A DNA stretch of 64,000 nucleotides from Pseudomonas sp. CC120222-01a (GCF_003097235.1 NZ_QEQQ01000014.1:62001-126000), one strand, 5' to 3'. Counted from the stretch's first letter, positions 52,913 to 62,059 are shown. Translations and numbers: made by a program. The notes: a model not told the origin generated them from the sequence alone.

Positions 52913-54034
52913 ATGACAAACGCCCTGATCGAGCGCATCGACGCGATCATCGTCGACCTGCCGACCATCCGCCCGCACAAGCTGGCGATGCACACGATGC
53001 AGCAGCAGACCCTGGTGGTGCTGCGCCTGCGCTGCAGCGACGGCGTCGAAGGCATCGGCGAGGCCACCACCATCGGCGGCCTGGCCTACGGCTACGAGAG
53101 CCCCGAAGGCATCAAGGCCAACATCGACGCCCACCTGGCACCCGCGCTGATCGGCTTGCCCGCCGACAACATCAACGCCGCCATGCTCAAGCTCGACAAG
53201 CTGGCCAAGGGCAACACTTTCGCCAAGTCCGGCATCGAAAGCGCCTTGCTCGACGCCCAGGGCAAGCGCCTCGGCCTGCCCGTCAGCGAACTGCTCGGTG
53301 GCCGCGTGCGCGACAGCCTGGAAGTGGCCTGGACCCTGGCCAGCGGCGACACCGCCCGCGACATCGGCGAAGCCGAGCACATGCTGGAGATCCGCCGGCA
53401 CCGCGTGTTCAAGCTGAAGATCGGCGCCAACCCGCTGGAGCAGGACTTGAAGCACGTGGTGGCGATCAAGCGTGAGCTGGGCGAACGCGCCAGCGTGCGC
53501 GTCGACGTCAACCAGTACTGGGACGAATCCCAAGCCATCCGCGCCTGCCAGGTGCTCGGCGACAACGGCATCGACCTGATCGAACAGCCCATCTCGCGCA
53601 TCAACCGCGGCGGCCAGGTGCGCCTGAACCAGCGCAGCCCGGCGCCGATCATGGCTGACGAGTCCATCGAGAGCGTCGAGGACGCCTTCAGCCTGGCCGC
53701 CGACGGCGCCGCCAGCATCTTCGCCCTGAAAATTGCCAAGAATGGCGGCCCACGCGCCGTGCTGCGCACCGCGCAGATCGCCGAAGCGGCCGGTATTGCC
53801 CTGTACGGCGGGACCATGCTCGAAGGCTCGATCGGCACCCTGGCCTCGGCCCATGCCTTCCTCACCCTGCGCCAGCTGACCTGGGGCACCGAGCTGTTCG
53901 GGCCGCTGCTGCTGACCGAAGAGATCGTCAACGAGCCACCGCAGTACCACGACTTCCAGCTGCATGTGCCACGCACCCCGGGCCTGGGCCTGAGCCTCGA
54001 CGAACAACGCCTGGCGCGCTTTGCCCGCCGCTGA
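52913..54034 (+). CDS. catB: muconate cycloisomerase
   Basis: 373 residues, enolase superfamily MLE type. Catalytic Lys pair in FKLKIGANP, metal ligands Asp in VRVDVNQYW, Glu in LIEQPI, Asp in MADESIES, and the later Lys in FALKIAKNGG. It converts cis,cis-muconate to muconolactone, the step after CatA. First gene of catB-catC-catA on the plus strand, divergent from catR. The next gap contains a REP doublet. Confidence 0.96.
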   Translation: MTNALIERIDAIIVDLPTIRPHKLAMHTMQQQTLVVLRLRCSDGVEGIGEATTIGGLAYGYESPEGIKANIDAHLAPALIGLPADNINAAMLKLDKLAKGNTFAKSGIESALLDAQGKRLGLPVSELLGGRVRDSLEVAWTLASGDTARDIGEAEHMLEIRRHRVFKLKIGANPLEQDLKHVVAIKRELGERASVRVDVNQYWDESQAIRACQVLGDNGIDLIEQPISRINRGGQVRLNQRSPAPIMADESIESVEDAFSLAADGAASIFALKIAKNGGPRAVLRTAQIAEAAGIALYGGTMLEGSIGTLASAHAFLTLRQLTWGTELFGPLLLTEEIVNEPPQYHDFQLHVPRTPGLGLSLDEQRLARFARR

Positions 54035-54061
54035 GCCACGGACTGAAGGAACACACAAATC

Positions 54062-54152
54062 CCCTGTGGGAGCGGCTTTAGCCGCGAAGCAGGCGACGCG
54101 GAGGATGGCACCGGCTGCGCCGGTGTTCGCGGCTAAAGCCGCTCCCACAGGG
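54062..54152. repeat. REP doublet (27-bp inverted arms) inside the cat operon
   Basis: CCCTGTGGGAGCGGCTTTAG and onward to CGCGAA is exactly repeated on the other strand at the far end, with a 37-bp middle. The unit lies between catB and catC and would form a strong RNA stem in the operon transcript, probably affecting mRNA stability or relative expression. Confidence 0.85.
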
Positions 54153-54196
54153 TCCGTGCCAGCCTTTGAACACTTTGCAAGACAGGAGAAAACAAC

Positions 54197-54487
54197 ATGC
54201 TGTTCCACGTGAAGATGACCGTGAAACTGCCGGTCGACATGGACCCGGCCAAGGCCGCGCAACTGAAGGCCGACGAGAAGGAACTGGCCCAGCGCCTGCA
54301 GCGCGAGGGCAGCTGGCGCCACCTGTGGCGCATCGCCGGGCACTACGCCAACTACAGCGTGTTCGACGTGCCCAGCGTCGAGGCATTGCACGACACGCTG
54401 ATGCAGCTGCCGCTGTTCCCGTACATGGACATCGAGGTCGACGGCCTGTGTCGCCACCCGTCGTCGATCCACAGCGACGACCGCTGA
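54197..54487 (+). CDS. catC: muconolactone delta-isomerase
   Basis: 96 residues (MLFHVKMTVKLPVDMDPAKA), the usual family length. Typical features include WRHLWRIAGHYANYSVFDV and LPLFPYMDIEVDGLCRHPSS. It forms a cytoplasmic decamer and isomerises muconolactone to 3-oxoadipate enol-lactone. An AGGAG lies about 8 nt before the ATG. It sits between catB and catA in the operon. Confidence 0.97.
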   Translation: MLFHVKMTVKLPVDMDPAKAAQLKADEKELAQRLQREGSWRHLWRIAGHYANYSVFDVPSVEALHDTLMQLPLFPYMDIEVDGLCRHPSSIHSDDR

Positions 54488-54538
54488 TTCACCCTTGAAC
54501 CACGACTACCTGACAAGAACAATTCGAGGTAAGCAGAA

Positions 54539-55474
54539 ATGACCGTGAAGATCTCCCACACCGCCGACATCCAGGCCTTCTTCGAGCAAGTGGCCGGCCT
54601 TGGCCAGGCCGAAGGCAACCCGCGCTTCAAGCAGATCATGCTGCGCGTACTGCAAGACACCGCACGCCTGATCGAAGACCTGGAGGTCAGCGAGGACGAG
54701 TTCTGGCATGCCGTCGCCTACCTCAACCGCCTTGGCGGGCGCAACGAGGCGGGCCTGCTGGCGGCAGGCCTGGGCATCGAGCACTTCCTCGACCTGCTGC
54801 AGGACGCCAAGGACGCCGAAGCCGGTTTGACCGGCGGCACCCCACGCACCATCGAGGGCCCGCTGTACGTGGCCGGCGCGCCGCTGTCCGAGGGTGAAGC
54901 GCGCATGGACGATGGCACCGACCCCGGTGTGGTGATGTTCCTCCAGGGCCAGGTGTTCGATGCCGACGGAAAGCCGCTGGCCGGCGCCACCGTCGACCTG
55001 TGGCACGCCAACACTCAGGGCACCTACTCGTACTTCGATTCGACCCAGTCCGACTACAACCTGCGCCGGCGCATCGTCACCGATGCCGAAGGCCGCTACC
55101 GTGCCCGTTCCATCGTGCCGTCCGGTTATGGCTGCGACCCGCAGGGCCCGACCCAGGAATGCCTGAACCTGCTTGGCCGCCACGGCCAGCGCCCGGCCCA
55201 TGTGCACTTCTTCATCTCGGCGCCGGGCCACCGTCACCTGACCACGCAGATCAACTTCGCTGGCGACAAGTACCTGTGGGACGACTTCGCCTACGCCACC
55301 CGCGACGGCCTGATCGGCGACCTCCGGTTTGTCGACGATGCTGCCGCGGCCCGTGACCGCGGTGTGCAGGGCGAGCGCTTTGCCGAGCTGTCGTTCGACT
55401 TCCAGCTGCAGGCCGCCAAGGCGCCAGAAGCCGAGGAACGCAGCCACCGGCCACGGGCATTGCAAGATAGCTAA
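54539..55474 (+). CDS. catA: catechol 1,2-dioxygenase
   Basis: 311 residues. The N-terminal helical linker for dimerisation is followed by the intradiol core. Fe(III) ligands are visible as Tyr in TYSYFDSTQSDYN, Tyr in IVPSGYGCDP, and the two His in GQRPAHVHFFISAPGHRHLT. It opens catechol between the hydroxyls to give cis,cis-muconate. Its substrate is the end product of the iac pathway encoded just downstream on the same strand. Start chosen for AGGTAAGC about 8-12 nt upstream. Confidence 0.97.
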   Translation: MTVKISHTADIQAFFEQVAGLGQAEGNPRFKQIMLRVLQDTARLIEDLEVSEDEFWHAVAYLNRLGGRNEAGLLAAGLGIEHFLDLLQDAKDAEAGLTGGTPRTIEGPLYVAGAPLSEGEARMDDGTDPGVVMFLQGQVFDADGKPLAGATVDLWHANTQGTYSYFDSTQSDYNLRRRIVTDAEGRYRARSIVPSGYGCDPQGPTQECLNLLGRHGQRPAHVHFFISAPGHRHLTTQINFAGDKYLWDDFAYATRDGLIGDLRFVDDAAAARDRGVQGERFAELSFDFQLQAAKAPEAEERSHRPRALQDS

Positions 55475-55487
55475 GCCCTGATTCACT

Positions 55488-55540
55488 CCTGTGGGAGCGG
55501 CCTTGTGTCGCGAAAGGGGCGCAACGCGCCCCCGGCAATT
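55488..55540. repeat. REP-like unit downstream of catA
   Basis: CTGTGGGAGCGGCCTTGTGT followed by CGCGAAAGGGGCGCAACGCG and CCCCCGG forms an imperfect stem in the gap between catA and the convergent LysR gene; it may act as terminator. Confidence 0.65.
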
Positions 55541-55551
55541 CCAAACCTTTC

Positions 55552-56475
55552 TCAGGCATTAGCCGCCATGCGCACCGCCCGGGCCATCTCCGTTGCCAGC
55601 TCGCGGCTCAGCCCATCCAGCGTGCGCCCGCGTCGGGTGACGATCTGGATATCGGTCGCATTCATCGCCGGGCAATCGATCGCCAGTGCCTTGAACGTGC
55701 CGTTCTTGAGCTCATCGATGATCGGCAGTTCGGCCAGCAAGGTGGCGCCCAGGCCGGAGCGGACGAAGTCGAGAATCACCGCCAGCGAATTGGAAGTGAG
55801 CGTGGGCACGATGGTGAATGGCTGGTCCTTGCACGCCGCATCGGCCAGTTCGCGCACACGAAAATCGGCGCCCGGCAGCACCAGCGATTCACGCGCCACG
55901 TCTTCCAGGCTGACCGTGGTCCGTGCGGCCAGGCGGCTGTCGCGGTGCACGATCATGCGCAGCGGCTGGGCCAGGCTGTAGAGGCGGGTCAGGCGGGCGG
56001 TGGCGCTGGGGGCGAAGATCACCCCCAGGTGCGCCTCATCGGCCAGCACCCGGCGCTGCACTTCCAGCGAGGGGGCGCTGATGATCTCGGCCTTGTGCGC
56101 GCCATGGGCATGCAGAAACCCCTGCAGCGAATTGATCGCCCGGGCACCTAGCAGGCCTTCGCCAATGGCGATCACGGTCGAGGCCTGCTGCTGACCGCGC
56201 AGCTGATCCAGGCGATTGACCAGCTGGGTGTGCTGGCGGATGCGCTCGACGTAATAGTCCACGGCCGCCTCGCCGGCAGCCGTCAGGCTGATGCGGTGGG
56301 TGCCGGGGCGGACCAGTTCGATATCCAGTTCTTCTTCCAGCCGGGCGATCTGCCGGCTGACCGATGAGGTGGCGACGCCCAATGCTTCAGCGGCGGCGCG
56401 CATGGAGCCCTTGTCGTGGCTCAGGTGCAGATAGCGCAGGCGATGGTCCTGCAAGTCGATGTGGCGGGTGGGCAT
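55552..56475 (-). CDS. LysR-family regulator between the cat and iac operons
   Basis: 307 residues; helix-turn-helix LHLSHDKGSMRAAAEALGVA and TSSVSRQIARLEEELDIELV, effector domain VIAIGEGLLGARAINSLQGF. It is divergent from iacA and convergent with catA. CatR and IacR are both present as separate genes, so this third regulator has no assigned target; a role in iac expression or an unlinked function are both possible. Confidence 0.9.
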   Translation of the reverse strand: MPTRHIDLQDHRLRYLHLSHDKGSMRAAAEALGVATSSVSRQIARLEEELDIELVRPGTHRISLTAAGEAAVDYYVERIRQHTQLVNRLDQLRGQQQASTVIAIGEGLLGARAINSLQGFLHAHGAHKAEIISAPSLEVQRRVLADEAHLGVIFAPSATARLTRLYSLAQPLRMIVHRDSRLAARTTVSLEDVARESLVLPGADFRVRELADAACKDQPFTIVPTLTSNSLAVILDFVRSGLGATLLAELPIIDELKNGTFKALAIDCPAMNATDIQIVTRRGRTLDGLSRELATEMARAVRMAANA

Positions 56476-56700
56476 GGCCTCGACCTCGGGGTAATCACGG
56501 CAGGCATTGGCGTGTCCCCATCGATCCTGGCGGGGCGCTTGCTGTTGTTTTTATGGGTTGTGGCGCTCCTTGCCTGGCCATCCTACACCAGCTTTTTACT
56601 CTCCGGAATCATGTGAAAAGTCGACTAAAAATTTTTCGGAATATCACCGTGCATGGTTAGTTTTTTTCGTCGATCTTTCGTGACTCTCGATGGCTATAAA

Positions 56701-56718
56701 AATTGATATTAATCAATT
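56701..56718. promoter_or_regulatory. candidate IacR operator upstream of iacA
   Basis: AATTGAT-ATTA-ATCAATT is a perfect 18-bp interrupted palindrome of a size usual for MarR-type regulators. It lies in the AT-rich 498-bp gap between the LysR gene and iacA. A related TTGATATT occurs at 63254-63261 in the iacR-iacH gap. The rest of 56476-56973 shows no gene. Confidence 0.55.
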
Positions 56719-56973
56719 GGATAAGTGCTTTTTTGTTGATTAGCAGAATGTTCAGTGAGGCGGTTGCGAGGATTTTTAGCGTGAAAATTCAATTGACAAT
56801 TCACGTAATCGATCGCAAATTTTTGTCACCGGCACCCAAAACAAGAGAGACAGAACCATGCCGCCCGACCCAGCCTTTGCCCCCCTGCGTGGCCGCTGCT
56901 CGCCCTTGCCGAGCCTGGCCATTTCGCCGCCTGCCAAACAACACAAAAACCGCGCCTGAGACGGAGAATGTCC

Positions 56974-58143
56974 ATGGATTCGCTTTGCCTGCGTGCCGCG
57001 CCTGTGTCGGCGCTCGCCTCTGGCCCTGCCTTCGAGGCCTTGCTTGACGGGGTGCGTGATCGTGCCCGCCTCGGTGAGTTCGATCGCCAGCGCCACATTT
57101 CCCGCGACGTGATCGATGCCTTCAAGGCCCACGGCGTATACCGCGCCCTGGTACCGAAACGCTTTGGCGGGCTGGAATGCTCGCCGGGTGCCTTCTGCGA
57201 AATGATCGAGCGCATTTCCCATGCCGACGGCTCGGCCGGCTGGGTCGCCAGCTTCGGCATGAGCCCGGTTTACCTGGCGGCGCTGCCGCTGGAGACCATT
57301 GCCGAGATCTACGGCAACAGCCCCGACACCGTGTTCGCCGGTGGCATCTTCCCGCCACAACCGGCCGAGATCGTGTCTGGCGGCTTCAAGGTCAATGGCC
57401 GCTGGAAGTACTCCAGCGGCTCCATGGGCGCCGACATCGTCGGTGTCGGCATCGCTCCGCGCAACGGCGACAAGCTCGACCTGCCGCGCCTGGCTGTGCT
57501 GCCGCGCAGCCAGGCGCGCATCGAGGAAACCTGGGACACCGTCGGCCTGCTCGGCACCGGCAGCCACGACCTGCTGGTCGAGGACGTGGTGGTCGGCGAG
57601 CAGTGGACCTTTGTCCGCGGTGGCAAGCCGAACCTCGACGAGCCGTTCTTCCGCTACCCGTCGCTGTCATTCGCCACCCAGGTGCTTTCGGTGGTCGGCT
57701 TAGGCATTGCCCGCGCCGCGCTGGACGAGCTGTCGGGCATGGCCAGCGGGCGCATCTCGGTCACCGGCGCCCCGGCGCTGGCCGACCGCCCGCTGGCCCA
57801 GGTCGACGTGGCCAAGGCCGAGGCGGCGCTGCGTTCGGCGCGGGCGTTCTTCTACGAGTCCATCGAGCAGGCCTGGGAACACGTGCTGGCCGGCGACCCG
57901 GTACCGGTCGAGGTCACCAACCTGCTGCGTCTGTCCTCCACCCATGCCGCACGCGTGGCCGCCGAAGTGGCGCGCAGCGCGCAGATGCTCTCGGGCATGA
58001 CCGGCATTTACAACGAAAGCCCGCTGGCCCGCTGCGTCAACGATGCGCAAGTGGTCACCCAGCACGCCTTCATGGGCGACGTCACCTACCAGAACGCCGG
58101 GGCGATGTTCTTCGGCAAACAGCCCCTGCCGGGCTACCTGTAA
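56974..58143 (+). CDS. iacA: indole-3-acetate monooxygenase, acyl-CoA dehydrogenase-like flavoprotein
   Basis: 389 residues from the ATG at 56974, 7 bp after GGAG; the ATG at 56968 is too close to it. The protein is of the acyl-CoA dehydrogenase/flavin-dependent monooxygenase fold: RALVPKRFGGLECSPGAFCE, GSAGWVASFGMSPVYLAALP, VNGRWKYSSGSMGADIVGVG, and a helical C-terminus. IacA proteins start IAA breakdown by oxidising the indole ring at C2 with reduced flavin, which IacG should supply. It is first in iacABCDEFG. Confidence 0.92.
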   Translation: MDSLCLRAAPVSALASGPAFEALLDGVRDRARLGEFDRQRHISRDVIDAFKAHGVYRALVPKRFGGLECSPGAFCEMIERISHADGSAGWVASFGMSPVYLAALPLETIAEIYGNSPDTVFAGGIFPPQPAEIVSGGFKVNGRWKYSSGSMGADIVGVGIAPRNGDKLDLPRLAVLPRSQARIEETWDTVGLLGTGSHDLLVEDVVVGEQWTFVRGGKPNLDEPFFRYPSLSFATQVLSVVGLGIARAALDELSGMASGRISVTGAPALADRPLAQVDVAKAEAALRSARAFFYESIEQAWEHVLAGDPVPVEVTNLLRLSSTHAARVAAEVARSAQMLSGMTGIYNESPLARCVNDAQVVTQHAFMGDVTYQNAGAMFFGKQPLPGYL

Positions 58144-58160
58144 CTTTCGGGATTACTGAC

Positions 58161-58523
58161 ATGAGCGATAAGAAAGCCTTGCGCGTGCTGTTCTGCATGG
58201 GCATCAACCAGAACTTCTTCGACGCCCCGCGTGAGGAGCAACTGCAGGTGTGGGCCGCGTTCAGCGCGATGTGGAACGGCATCCACGACCTGGCCGGGGT
58301 CAACGTGCTGGGCAACATGGATGACGACCAGAGCATGGTCGGCCCGTCCGACGGCTTCCCCTGGACCACCTACCTGCTGGCCGATGTGCCGGACATCGAG
58401 ACCGTGCACGCCGCCTGCAACCTGTTCCGCACCACCGCCGTGGGCGAGGGGCCGTACAAGCTGTGGCGCTACGCCAAGGTCGAGGCCCGTGTCGGCCGCG
58501 AACTGATCATCCAGCGCGCCTGA
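58161..58523 (+). CDS. iacB: IacB, small protein of the indole-acetate pathway
   Basis: 120 residues (MSDKKALRVLFCMGINQNFF), with AHAACNLFRTTAVGEGPYKL-like central region (HAACNLFRTTAVGEG) and no known catalytic motif. Position between iacA and iacC is the conserved iac order. The gene is masked by a longer shadow frame that begins inside iacA in a different reading frame. Function is not firmly established in the literature as I know it. Confidence 0.88.
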   Translation: MSDKKALRVLFCMGINQNFFDAPREEQLQVWAAFSAMWNGIHDLAGVNVLGNMDDDQSMVGPSDGFPWTTYLLADVPDIETVHAACNLFRTTAVGEGPYKLWRYAKVEARVGRELIIQRA

Positions 58524-58538
58524 ATCGAGGACCATGCC

Positions 58539-59822
58539 GTGACCAACCTGATCCCTGCCGTCAACCTGACGGTCGACCCGGCCGAGCTGGTGCAGCCCGA
58601 CCGCGTTCACACCTCCCTGTACACCGACCCGGCGCTATTCGACGCCGAGCTGGAAAAGATCTTCCACAGCACCTGGATCTGGGTCGCCCACGAGAGCGAA
58701 GTCCCGGAGGCGGGCAGCTACAAGACCACCTACATCGGCAAGCAGCCGGTGATCGTGGTGCGTGATCGCAAGAAAGGCATCAACGTGCTGCTCAACCGCT
58801 GCCGCCACCGTGGTGCCACGGTGTGCGAGCACAAGAAAGGCAAGACCAACAGCTTCGTCTGCCCGTACCACGGCTGGGGCTACGCCCTCGACGGCTCGCT
58901 GCGCGGCATCCCGCACCCGGAAAGCTACGGCGACTGTATCGACAAGGCCGAGCTGCCGCTGGTCAGCCTGCGCACCGAAAGCTACGCCGGCATGGTGTTC
59001 GCCACCTTCAAGGACGACATCGAACCGCTGGAAGACTTCCTCGGTGCGGCGAAGAAGTGGATGGACCTGTTCATGAAACAGGGCGCTGGTTATGGCATCA
59101 AAGTGCCGGGCGAGCACCGCTTCCGCTTCCCTGGCAACTGGAAGATCCAGCTGGAAAACACCACCGACGCCTACCACTTCCCGCTGGTGCACAAGAGCTT
59201 CCTGTCTTCGGTGGATGAGCAAACCCTGGAGCTGTTCGACTTCGTCAAAGGCCCCGGCTACGTCGAAGACCTGGGCAACGGCCACAGCGTGATGGTGATG
59301 ATCCCCGAGCTGGTGGATCTCGACGCTGATCTCGACAAGCCGATTCCCGAGCGCTTCGAGTCGTTGGCCGCCGAGTTGCGCGACGAAGGCATCGAGGAGC
59401 CGCAGGTGCGCCGCATCGTCCGCGCCGTCGGCGGCTCCGGCTTCAACCTCAACCTGTTCCCCAACGTCGCCTGTTCGATGGCGTTCTTCCGCGTGCTGCA
59501 ACCGATCTCGGTCACCGAAACGGAAATCCACCACTCGGTGATCACCATGGACGGCGGCCCGGCCGCAGCCAACCGCTACCGCCTGCGCCTGCACGAGCAC
59601 TTCCAGGGCCCGATGGGCTTTGGCACCCCGGACGATTCCGAGGCGTGGGAGCGCGTGCAAAAAGGCGCTAACGCCGGTGAAAACCTGTGGATCATGCTCA
59701 ACCGCGGCCTGCCGGGCGAGAAGCCCAGTGAAGACGGCCTGGTCTCCGACGTCAGTGCCGAAACCGGCATGCGGGCGGCGTATCAGCAGTGGAAGAAGTT
59801 GATGGCGGCGGAGGCCAAATGA
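58539..59822 (+). CDS. iacC: Rieske non-heme iron oxygenase, large subunit
   Basis: 427 residues with a GTG start at 58539, CGAGGA about 7 nt upstream; the ATG at 58534 is out of frame and meets a stop at once. Rieske cluster CRHRGATVC...CPYHGWGYAL gives the C-x-H and C-x2-H ligands. The mononuclear iron site is visible in TTDAYHFPLVHKSF. IacC with IacD and the reductase IacF oxygenates the oxidised indole-acetate intermediate on the way to catechol. The stop overlaps the iacD start. Confidence 0.94.
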   Translation: MTNLIPAVNLTVDPAELVQPDRVHTSLYTDPALFDAELEKIFHSTWIWVAHESEVPEAGSYKTTYIGKQPVIVVRDRKKGINVLLNRCRHRGATVCEHKKGKTNSFVCPYHGWGYALDGSLRGIPHPESYGDCIDKAELPLVSLRTESYAGMVFATFKDDIEPLEDFLGAAKKWMDLFMKQGAGYGIKVPGEHRFRFPGNWKIQLENTTDAYHFPLVHKSFLSSVDEQTLELFDFVKGPGYVEDLGNGHSVMVMIPELVDLDADLDKPIPERFESLAAELRDEGIEEPQVRRIVRAVGGSGFNLNLFPNVACSMAFFRVLQPISVTETEIHHSVITMDGGPAAANRYRLRLHEHFQGPMGFGTPDDSEAWERVQKGANAGENLWIMLNRGLPGEKPSEDGLVSDVSAETGMRAAYQQWKKLMAAEAK

Positions 59823-60298
59823 TGAACCTGAATCTGCTCAACGAAGTCACTGCTTTCATCTGGCAGGAAGGCGACATGCTCGACCACGGTGAATACGACA
59901 CTTGGCTGAGCCTGTGGACCGAGAAAGGGACCTACATCATCCCGATCAACCCGAAAGAAACCGACTACGAAAACACCCTGAACTACGCCTACGACGACCA
60001 CCACATGCGTGGCCTGCGTGTGCAGCGGCTGATCGGTGGCGAGTCGATTTCCACCAGCCCGCAACCGCGTACCGTACGCACGATCTCGCGTTTCCGCGTG
60101 CTTGGCGACGATGGCGTCAACGTCACAGTGCGCGCTGCACAGAACATCCGCGAGTTCCGCAAGGAAAGCCTCAAGCACTACAGCGCCGACCTGACCTACA
60201 CCCTGGTCCGCGCCGAAGGCGGTTTCAAGATCCACCGCAAGGTGATCAGCCTGATCAACAGTGACGATGCCCTCGCCGGCATCGGCTACATCCTCTGA
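59822..60298 (+). CDS. iacD: aromatic-ring dioxygenase small subunit
   Basis: 158 residues. Two neighbouring ATGs (59819 and 59822) overlap the iacC stop (ATGATG); the second is better spaced from GGAGG. The fold is the SnoaL/NTF2-like beta subunit (EVTAFIWQEGDMLDHGEYDT, TKGTYIIPINP-like EKGTYIIPINP, HHMRGLRVQRLIGGES, FKIHRKVISLINSDDALAGI). It partners IacC structurally. Translation is coupled. Confidence 0.93.
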   Translation: MNLNLLNEVTAFIWQEGDMLDHGEYDTWLSLWTEKGTYIIPINPKETDYENTLNYAYDDHHMRGLRVQRLIGGESISTSPQPRTVRTISRFRVLGDDGVNVTVRAAQNIREFRKESLKHYSADLTYTLVRAEGGFKIHRKVISLINSDDALAGIGYIL

Positions 60299-60308
60299 GG
60301 TGCATGCC

Positions 60309-61040
60309 ATGAACCAAGTCGCATTGGTAACCGGCGCCGGCCAGGGACTGGGCCAGCGCTTCTGCGCCCGGCTGCTCGCCGCAGGCTTCGACGTGGTGGT
60401 CTCGGATCGTGACCTGGCGCTGGCCCAGGCCACCGCCAAGCAGCTGGGTGGCCGCACCCTGGCAGTCAAGCTCGACGTCGGCAGCAAGGCCGACTTCGAA
60501 CAGGCATTGGCCCAGGTGCTGGAGCACTTCGGCGCCCTGCACGTGGTGGTCAACAACGCCGCCGTGACCAAGACCACGCCGCTGATGCAGATCAGCCCCG
60601 AAGAATTCGACGCCGTGGTTGGCCTCAACCTGCGCAGCGTGTTCCTCGCCTGCCAGGTGCTCGGCGCGCATCTGGCCGAAGCCGGCTACGGGCGGATCAT
60701 CAACATGGCCTCGTTGGCCGGGCAGAACGGCGGCACCGCCACTGGCGCGCACTACGCGGCGAGCAAGGGCGCAATCGTCACCCTGACCAAGATCTTCGCC
60801 AAGGAATTCGCCGCCCGTGGCGTCACCGTCAATGCCATCGCCCCTGGCCCGATCGACTCGCCTGCGGTACACGCCGCGGTGCCGGCCGAGCGCATGCAGG
60901 GCCTGCTGGCGAACATCCCGGTGCAGCGCCTGGGCGATGCAGATTTTCTGGGCGACCTGATCGTGCAACTGGCGCGGCCCGAGGCCTACTTCACCACCGG
61001 GGCGACCTGGGACGTGAACGGCGGCCTGTTCATGCGTTGA
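60309..61040 (+). CDS. iacE: SDR-family dehydrogenase of the IAA pathway
   Basis: 243 residues from the ATG at 60309 (MNQVALVTGAGQGLGQRFCA), after GAGGTG. Key motifs: TGAGQGLG (NAD(P) binding), NNAAVTK, Ser in IINMASLAGQNG, YAASK (catalytic Tyr/Lys), APGPIDSPAV. IacE acts on the product of IacA, converting the 2-hydroxy/oxo-indole acetate intermediate. It is followed by a short hairpin before iacF. Confidence 0.92.
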   Translation: MNQVALVTGAGQGLGQRFCARLLAAGFDVVVSDRDLALAQATAKQLGGRTLAVKLDVGSKADFEQALAQVLEHFGALHVVVNNAAVTKTTPLMQISPEEFDAVVGLNLRSVFLACQVLGAHLAEAGYGRIINMASLAGQNGGTATGAHYAASKGAIVTLTKIFAKEFAARGVTVNAIAPGPIDSPAVHAAVPAERMQGLLANIPVQRLGDADFLGDLIVQLARPEAYFTTGATWDVNGGLFMR

Positions 61041-61048
61041 TAATTTCC

Positions 61049-61066
61049 GGGGCGCCCACGCGCCCC
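61049..61066 (+). other. hairpin between iacE and iacF
   Basis: GGGGCGC-CCAC-GCGCCCC, a perfect 7-bp stem with a 4-base loop and no following T run. It may stabilise upstream mRNA or attenuate the downstream genes. Confidence 0.6.
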
Positions 61067-61088
61067 TCTGTTAGACGGGACACCGGCC

Positions 61089-62048
61089 ATGAATGAACAA
61101 CTGTTGAACGTAGTCGTGCGCAAGCGCGAGATCCAAGGGGCCGACGTGGTCGTGCTCGACCTGGGCCGGGCCGATGGCGCGGCGCTGCCGGCCTTCGAGG
61201 CGGGCGCGCATGTGGACATCCACGTCGCCCCGGGCCTGGTGCGCCAGTATTCGCTGTGCAGCGACCCGGCCGATGCCTCGGTGTATCGCCTGGGCGTATT
61301 GAAAGACCCGGCCTCCCGCGGTGGCTCGGTGAGCGTGCACGACACCCTGCTGGAAGGGCACGCGGTGCAGATCAGCACCCCGCGCAACCTGTTCCCGCTG
61401 GCGGCCGATGCCCAACGCTCGATCCTGCTGGGTGGCGGCATCGGCATCACGCCGATGATCGCCATGGCCCACGCCCTGCATCAACAGGGTGCCGAGTTCG
61501 AACTGCATTACTGCGGGCGCTCGCGCAGCCGCAGCGCCTTTCTCGATGCCCTGGCCTGCGCACCGTTCGCCGCCCGGGTGTTCACCCACTTCGACGACGA
61601 GAATGCGGCCCAGCGCCTGAACCTGGCGGATGTGCTCGGCAGCGGCACGCCCGGCACCCACATGTACACCTGCGGCCCGTCGGGCTTCATGGACTGGGTG
61701 ATCGGCGGCGCGCGCCAGCAAGGCTACAGCGAAGAGCACATCCACAAGGAGTACTTCCAGGTCGAGGTCGACGCCAGCGGCGCCAGCTTCGAAGTGGTCG
61801 CCGCCCGCAGCAACAAGACCGTGCAGGTCGCCGAGGGCCAAAGCATTCTCGACGCCCTGGCGCAGGTGGGGATCAAGATCGACATCTCGTGCGAGCAGGG
61901 CGTGTGCGGCACCTGCATGTGCGAAGTGCTCGAAGGCGAGCCGGACCACCGCGACGTGTACCTGACCGATGAAGAAAAGGCCGCGAACGACCAGATCCTG
62001 GTGTGCTGCTCGCGGGCCAAGTCGAACAAGCTGGTGCTGGATATCTGA
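61089..62048 (+). CDS. iacF: oxygenase reductase (FAD/NAD domain plus C-terminal 2Fe-2S)
   Basis: 319 residues in the phthalate-dioxygenase-reductase order: flavin domain with VRQYSLCSDPADASVYRLGV, NAD domain with SILLGGGIGITPMIAMAHAL and MYTCGPSGFMDWVI, and plant-type ferredoxin domain with CEQGVCGTCMCEVLEG at the C-terminus. It passes electrons from NAD(P)H to the IacCD oxygenase. Confidence 0.94.
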   Translation: MNEQLLNVVVRKREIQGADVVVLDLGRADGAALPAFEAGAHVDIHVAPGLVRQYSLCSDPADASVYRLGVLKDPASRGGSVSVHDTLLEGHAVQISTPRNLFPLAADAQRSILLGGGIGITPMIAMAHALHQQGAEFELHYCGRSRSRSAFLDALACAPFAARVFTHFDDENAAQRLNLADVLGSGTPGTHMYTCGPSGFMDWVIGGARQQGYSEEHIHKEYFQVEVDASGASFEVVAARSNKTVQVAEGQSILDALAQVGIKIDISCEQGVCGTCMCEVLEGEPDHRDVYLTDEEKAANDQILVCCSRAKSNKLVLDI

Positions 62049-62059
62049 GGAGCATGACC

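Noticed and set aside
52853..54472. 539-residue minus-strand frame across catB and catC
   Set aside because: Antisense to two certain genes.
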